Part shown: positions 33,483 to 36,004 of the stretch, piece after piece
Layout of the letters: each line of letters opens with the position of its first letter
How positions within the stretch are numbered: the stretch's first letter is position 1
NCBI GenBank assembly: GCA_009928435.1
Contig: JAABNQ010000035.1
Location: 1 to 36,004, forward strand
Origin: Bacillus sp. HF117_J1_D
GTDB taxonomy: Bacteria > Bacillota > Bacilli > Bacillales > Bacillaceae_C
DNA length: 36,004 bases
Direction: 5' to 3'
Notes under the pieces: generated by a model
What the model saw: the letters and a program-made list of their open reading frames with translations, nothing else
What the model was told of the DNA's origin: nothing
Database searches by the model: none
Translations under genes and position numbers: made by a program

Positions 33483-34259
33483 ATGGTGAAACATTTATTA
33501 GAGCATGACTGGGAAATCATTCCTGCCGGCGGTGCGACAGGAAAGGCTTTTTTTGCGTCTAAAAATAATGAAAAGCTTTTTTTGAAACGTAATTCCTCAC
33601 CTTTTTTGGCTGTATTATCAGCGGAGGGCATCGTTCCTAAGCTAATATGGACAAAAAGGATGGAAAATGGTGATGTAATCACAGCGCAGGAATGTTTGGA
33701 TGGCCGGGAATTCAAGCCGGAAGAAATGGCCCAGGATGGCGTGGCAAAGCTTTTAAAGAAAATACATGAGTCCAGCCCGCTTTTATCCATGCTCGGACGT
33801 CTTGGAAAGACACCTTATAAACCGGAGATGATGCTGGAAGAAGTGATTTCAGCCCTGGATGAAGAACTGCTGTTGGATCCTTCGGTCCATAAATCGCTTC
33901 AGTTCCTGCAAACTGAGCTGACTCATGTAAGCAATGATAAATTTACAGTCTGCCATGGAGATATAAATCATAATAATTGGCTTCTTTCAGATAACAATGA
34001 AATTTTTCTAATTGACTGGGACGGTGCTACCATTGCAGATCCTGCTTTGGATATCGGGCCGCTCTTATATTGGTATATTCCAAGAGATGACTGGAAGCAT
34101 TGGCTTGGTTTGTATGGCATGGAATATACAGAACATCTTCAGCTGCGAATGAAATGGTATGTTATTGCACAAACGATGCTCTCCATTGGATGGCACAAGA
34201 GTCAACAACGCTATCAGGAGATGAATTTTTGGGAAAACTATCTGAAAACAATCTATTAA
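33483..34259 (+). CDS. ytmP: APH-fold phosphotransferase YtmP
   Basis: A 258-residue kinase-fold protein related to choline and aminoglycoside phosphotransferases. Near the N terminus PAGGATGKAFF is the nucleotide loop, then LFLKRNSSPFLAVLSAEGIVPKLIWTKR. The catalytic loop is HGDINHNNW (158-166, Asp160), and the metal-binding Asp178/Asp180 are in LIDWDGA. Residues are intact, so it should phosphorylate a small hydroxyl compound; the substrate is unknown. Two adjacent ATGs exist (33480, 33483); the second is better spaced from AAGGTGA, and the preceding codon is a stop. As in B. subtilis it neighbours ytlQ and ytnP. Confidence 0.88.
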   Translation: MVKHLLEHDWEIIPAGGATGKAFFASKNNEKLFLKRNSSPFLAVLSAEGIVPKLIWTKRMENGDVITAQECLDGREFKPEEMAQDGVAKLLKKIHESSPLLSMLGRLGKTPYKPEMMLEEVISALDEELLLDPSVHKSLQFLQTELTHVSNDKFTVCHGDINHNNWLLSDNNEIFLIDWDGATIADPALDIGPLLYWYIPRDDWKHWLGLYGMEYTEHLQLRMKWYVIAQTMLSIGWHKSQQRYQEMNFWENYLKTIY

Positions 34260-34543
34260 GGACTGCCCATAACCGATCATAAGCGCTGAATTTCTCAGGA
34301 GAAAATTTCCGTTTGTCTAGATATTGTAGGAAAAACGGAAGGGGTCATCTCAAGTGAAAGCAACGCTGCTGCCTGGCTCTTCTCGCTTCTTATTCGCAAG
34401 TCCAATTTGATGCTGATAAGATAGAGACAATAGAAATCGCCCTTTCTCTAAGTAGTATTTTATTGTATGGAAAAATACTTTTCCTATTCGTTATAATCAA
34501 AATTGTATGGTACAATGATTCGAAAAGCTGGGAGATGAGAGTA

Positions 34544-35383
34544 TTGGAGACGATGCAGATAGGAAATTTGCAGTTGACTTGGTTGAATGGGGGAGTCACT
34601 CATCTAGACGGTGGAGCTATGTTTGGTGTTGTACCAAAAGCACTTTGGTCAAAGAGATACCCTGTTAATGAGAAGAACCTTGTTGAGCTGCGATCAGATC
34701 CCATTTTCCTGCAAAAAAATGGAAAGAATATTTTAATAGAAGCCGGGCTTGGAAGCGGAAAATTATCAGATAAACAAATCCGTAACTTCGGTGTGACGGA
34801 AGAATCCAAAATTGAAGCATCACTGGCTGAATTAGGATTATCGCCTGCCGATATCGATGTAATTTGCATGACTCATATGCATTTTGATCATGCTGGAGGA
34901 CTTACCAAGCGTGATGAAGATGGATATTCCTCTGTTTTTCCAAATGCTGTCATTTATACTTCTCAAATCGAGTGGGATGAAATGAGGGATCCGAATATTC
35001 GGTCAAGAAATACATATTGGAAGGAAAATTGGGAACCAATTGCCCATCAAGTGGAAACGTTTACAGACGAGTTGATTGTTGAAGACGGTATTAAAATGTT
35101 CCATACTGGCGGACATAGTGCCGGGCATAGTATCATTACGATTGAAAGCGATGGGCAAAAGGCTATTCACATGGCAGATATCATGCCGACACATGCCCAT
35201 TCCAATGTTTTATGGGTATTGGCGTATGATGACTATCCGATGGACTCAATCCGTGCAAAACAAAGATGGATTCCTGCGGAAATTGAGGCAGGAAGTTGGT
35301 TTATCTTTTATCATGATGCTATTTATAGAGCGTTAAAGTGGGGAGCAGAAGGAAACATCACTGATACAGTTATAAGAAAATAG
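34544..35383 (+). CDS. ytnP: Metallo-beta-lactamase-fold lactonase, quorum-quenching YtnP
   Basis: A 279-residue hydrolase of the AHL-lactonase-like group. The dinuclear metal motif is THMHFDH (His111, His113, Asp115, His116), with a further His in GGHSAGHS and the metal-bridging Asp in [11 protein letters not shown]. In B. subtilis YtnP degrades lactone signals and interferes with Streptomyces development and streptomycin production. The start is TTG 34544, because the following residues ([16 protein letters not shown]) begin the family as I recall it and GGGAGATGAGAG precedes it. An in-frame ATG at 34535 and an upstream extension to 34463 are less likely. It ends in a strong bidirectional terminator. 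Confidence 0.92.
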   Translation: METMQIGNLQLTWLNGGVTHLDGGAMFGVVPKALWSKRYPVNEKNLVELRSDPIFLQKNGKNILIEAGLGSGKLSDKQIRNFGVTEESKIEASLAELGLSPADIDVICMTHMHFDHAGGLTKRDEDGYSSVFPNAVIYTSQIEWDEMRDPNIRSRNTYWKENWEPIAHQVETFTDELIVEDGIKMFHTGGHSAGHSIITIESDGQKAIHMADIMPTHAHSNVLWVLAYDDYPMDSIRAKQRWIPAEIEAGSWFIFYHDAIYRALKWGAEGNITDTVIRK

Positions 35384-35420
35384 AAAAAAACAGGTGAAAT
35401 TCAAATTCCACCTGTTTTTT
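35384..35420 (+). terminator. Bidirectional terminator between ytnP and ytzB
   Basis: The A-run plus CAGGTGGAATTT-type stem (CAGGTG at 35391-35396 with CACCTG at 35409-35414) is followed by six T. The A-run serves the convergent minus-strand gene. Confidence 0.92.
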
Positions 35421-35465
35421 CGTATGTAGCTGCATGAATCGTTCAGGACAGCCGAATAATAAGAT

Positions 35466-35786
35466 TTACGCGTAAGTGACTGGATATACATCAATGACTG
35501 TACCAGTGTTGGCATCAGCGAGGAACTCATATTGTTTTGTTTCGCCATCTTCCTTAGTAGTAATGCCGCCACGGTACACTTTTGTTTTCACCGCGTATTT
35601 TTCATATTCTTCAGGTCTGAATTTAATCCAGGATCCTTCAATGCTACCAGCATCTTTGAATGCTGCTTTTACAGTTTGAAGAACTTTTTCACCAGATGCC
35701 AAAGAGTTCTTCTTTAATGCTTCATTTGCAAAATAGCCGGCAATCACACCAGCGCTAGCGCCAATTATAAAATTTTTCCAATTCAC
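35466..35786 (-). CDS. ytzB: Small membrane-anchored PepSY-domain protein
   Basis: A 106-residue protein with an N-terminal signal-anchor (NFIIGASAGVIAGYFANEAL, about residues 5-24) and an extracytoplasmic PepSY-like domain (EKVLQTVKAAFKDAG, IEGSWIKF, then KQYEFLADANTGTVIDVYPV). PepSY domains often restrain proteases or signal outside the membrane; the partner is unknown. The start is GTG 35786, six bases after GGAGGTG; codons before it to 35807 are not supported. Convergent with ytnP across a shared terminator, matching B. subtilis ytzB. The remaining ~200 bases to the window end hold no gene that I can recognise. Confidence 0.85.
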   Translation of the reverse strand: MNWKNFIIGASAGVIAGYFANEALKKNSLASGEKVLQTVKAAFKDAGSIEGSWIKFRPEEYEKYAVKTKVYRGGITTKEDGETKQYEFLADANTGTVIDVYPVTYA

Positions 35787-36004
35787 AATGAACACCTCCA
35801 TAGTCAATTCATCTCTTCTAGTATATCGTAATTTCAGGAGCAGTTCGAATATTAAATGCTACCAAATTATGAAAGATTAAAGTTGGTAAAATATATAAAA
35901 GAAAAATAAAATGGAATTATACGTTAAAAGGGCAAGTGCAGCGGCGATGCGGGAGTTTGACACTTCGAATCCCAAAAAACACGCAAAAGCCTTGATATGG
36001 CTTT

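Noticed and set aside
34354-34410. 18-codon GTG ORF before ytnP with GGAAGGGG upstream
   Set aside because: Too short to support without conservation data; composition gives no clue to a family.
35940-36004. tRNA or attachment site at the window end (TTCGAATCCC, AAAGCC/GGCTTT)
   Set aside because: No cloverleaf or acceptor stem can be drawn and the hairpin is cut by the window edge.

Overview
The window looks like a chromosomal segment of a low-GC endospore-forming member of the Bacillaceae. It is related to Bacillus subtilis but is not that species. Evidence: most genes match, in order, the B. subtilis ytiP(pbuO)-pckA-metK-asnB-ytoA-ytpA-ytpB-ytqB-ytzC-leuS ... ytfP-ytgP-ytzG-ytzE-ythPQ-ytjP-dat-ytlP-ytlQ-ytmP-ytnP-ytzB neighbourhood as I recall it. 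There is also a sporulation protein (Cse60 type), strong Shine-Dalgarno sites, GTG/TTG starts, a SAM-I riboswitch before metK and a T-box before leuS. Names rest on recognising protein families from sequence; no database was searched.

Layout. 1-3.7 kb: an accessory-looking catabolic stretch with a broken amidase tail, a YtcJ-like amidohydrolase and an NCS1 permease. 3.7-4.5 kb: about 800 bases without an intact gene, holding remnants, a degenerate repeat and the control region of the next gene. 4.5-5.8 kb: a purine permease (PbuO type) split by a one-base frameshift in a run of seven T. 6.0-7.2 kb: a minus-strand Rieske oxygenase with a possible small ORF behind it. 7.5-12.9 kb: core metabolism (pckA on minus; metK and asnB on plus). 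12.9-18.2 kb: a C39-like membrane peptidase, a gamma-carbonic-anhydrase-like protein, the ytpAB lipid/terpenoid pair, a probable type I toxin-antitoxin locus, the tRNA methyltransferase ytqB (mnmM) and ytzC. 18.3-25.3 kb: T-box-controlled leuS, rhodanese ytwF, cse60, a block of helically phased ~20.5-bp repeats, flavoprotein ytfP and the lipid II flippase murJ (ytgP). 25.3-36 kb: an unknown coiled-coil protein, a pseudouridine synthase, a compound palindromic repeat, ytzE, the ythPQ ABC transporter behind a consensus sigma-W-type promoter, pepV, dat, thpR, a 34-codon ORF, ytlQ, ytmP, the lactonase ytnP and ytzB.

How parts connect: methionine/SAM supply (metK), asparagine and leucyl-tRNA synthesis are each under their own control. 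pckA carries a CcpN-type operator over its -10 box. The purine permease has paired PurBoxes. The most novel-looking items are the 32-codon holin-like toxin with a structured convergent RNA (16.7-17.06 kb), the phased ATACTRTCC repeats (21.9-22.01 kb), the 110-bp inverted-repeat element before the Rieske gene, and the split pbuO.
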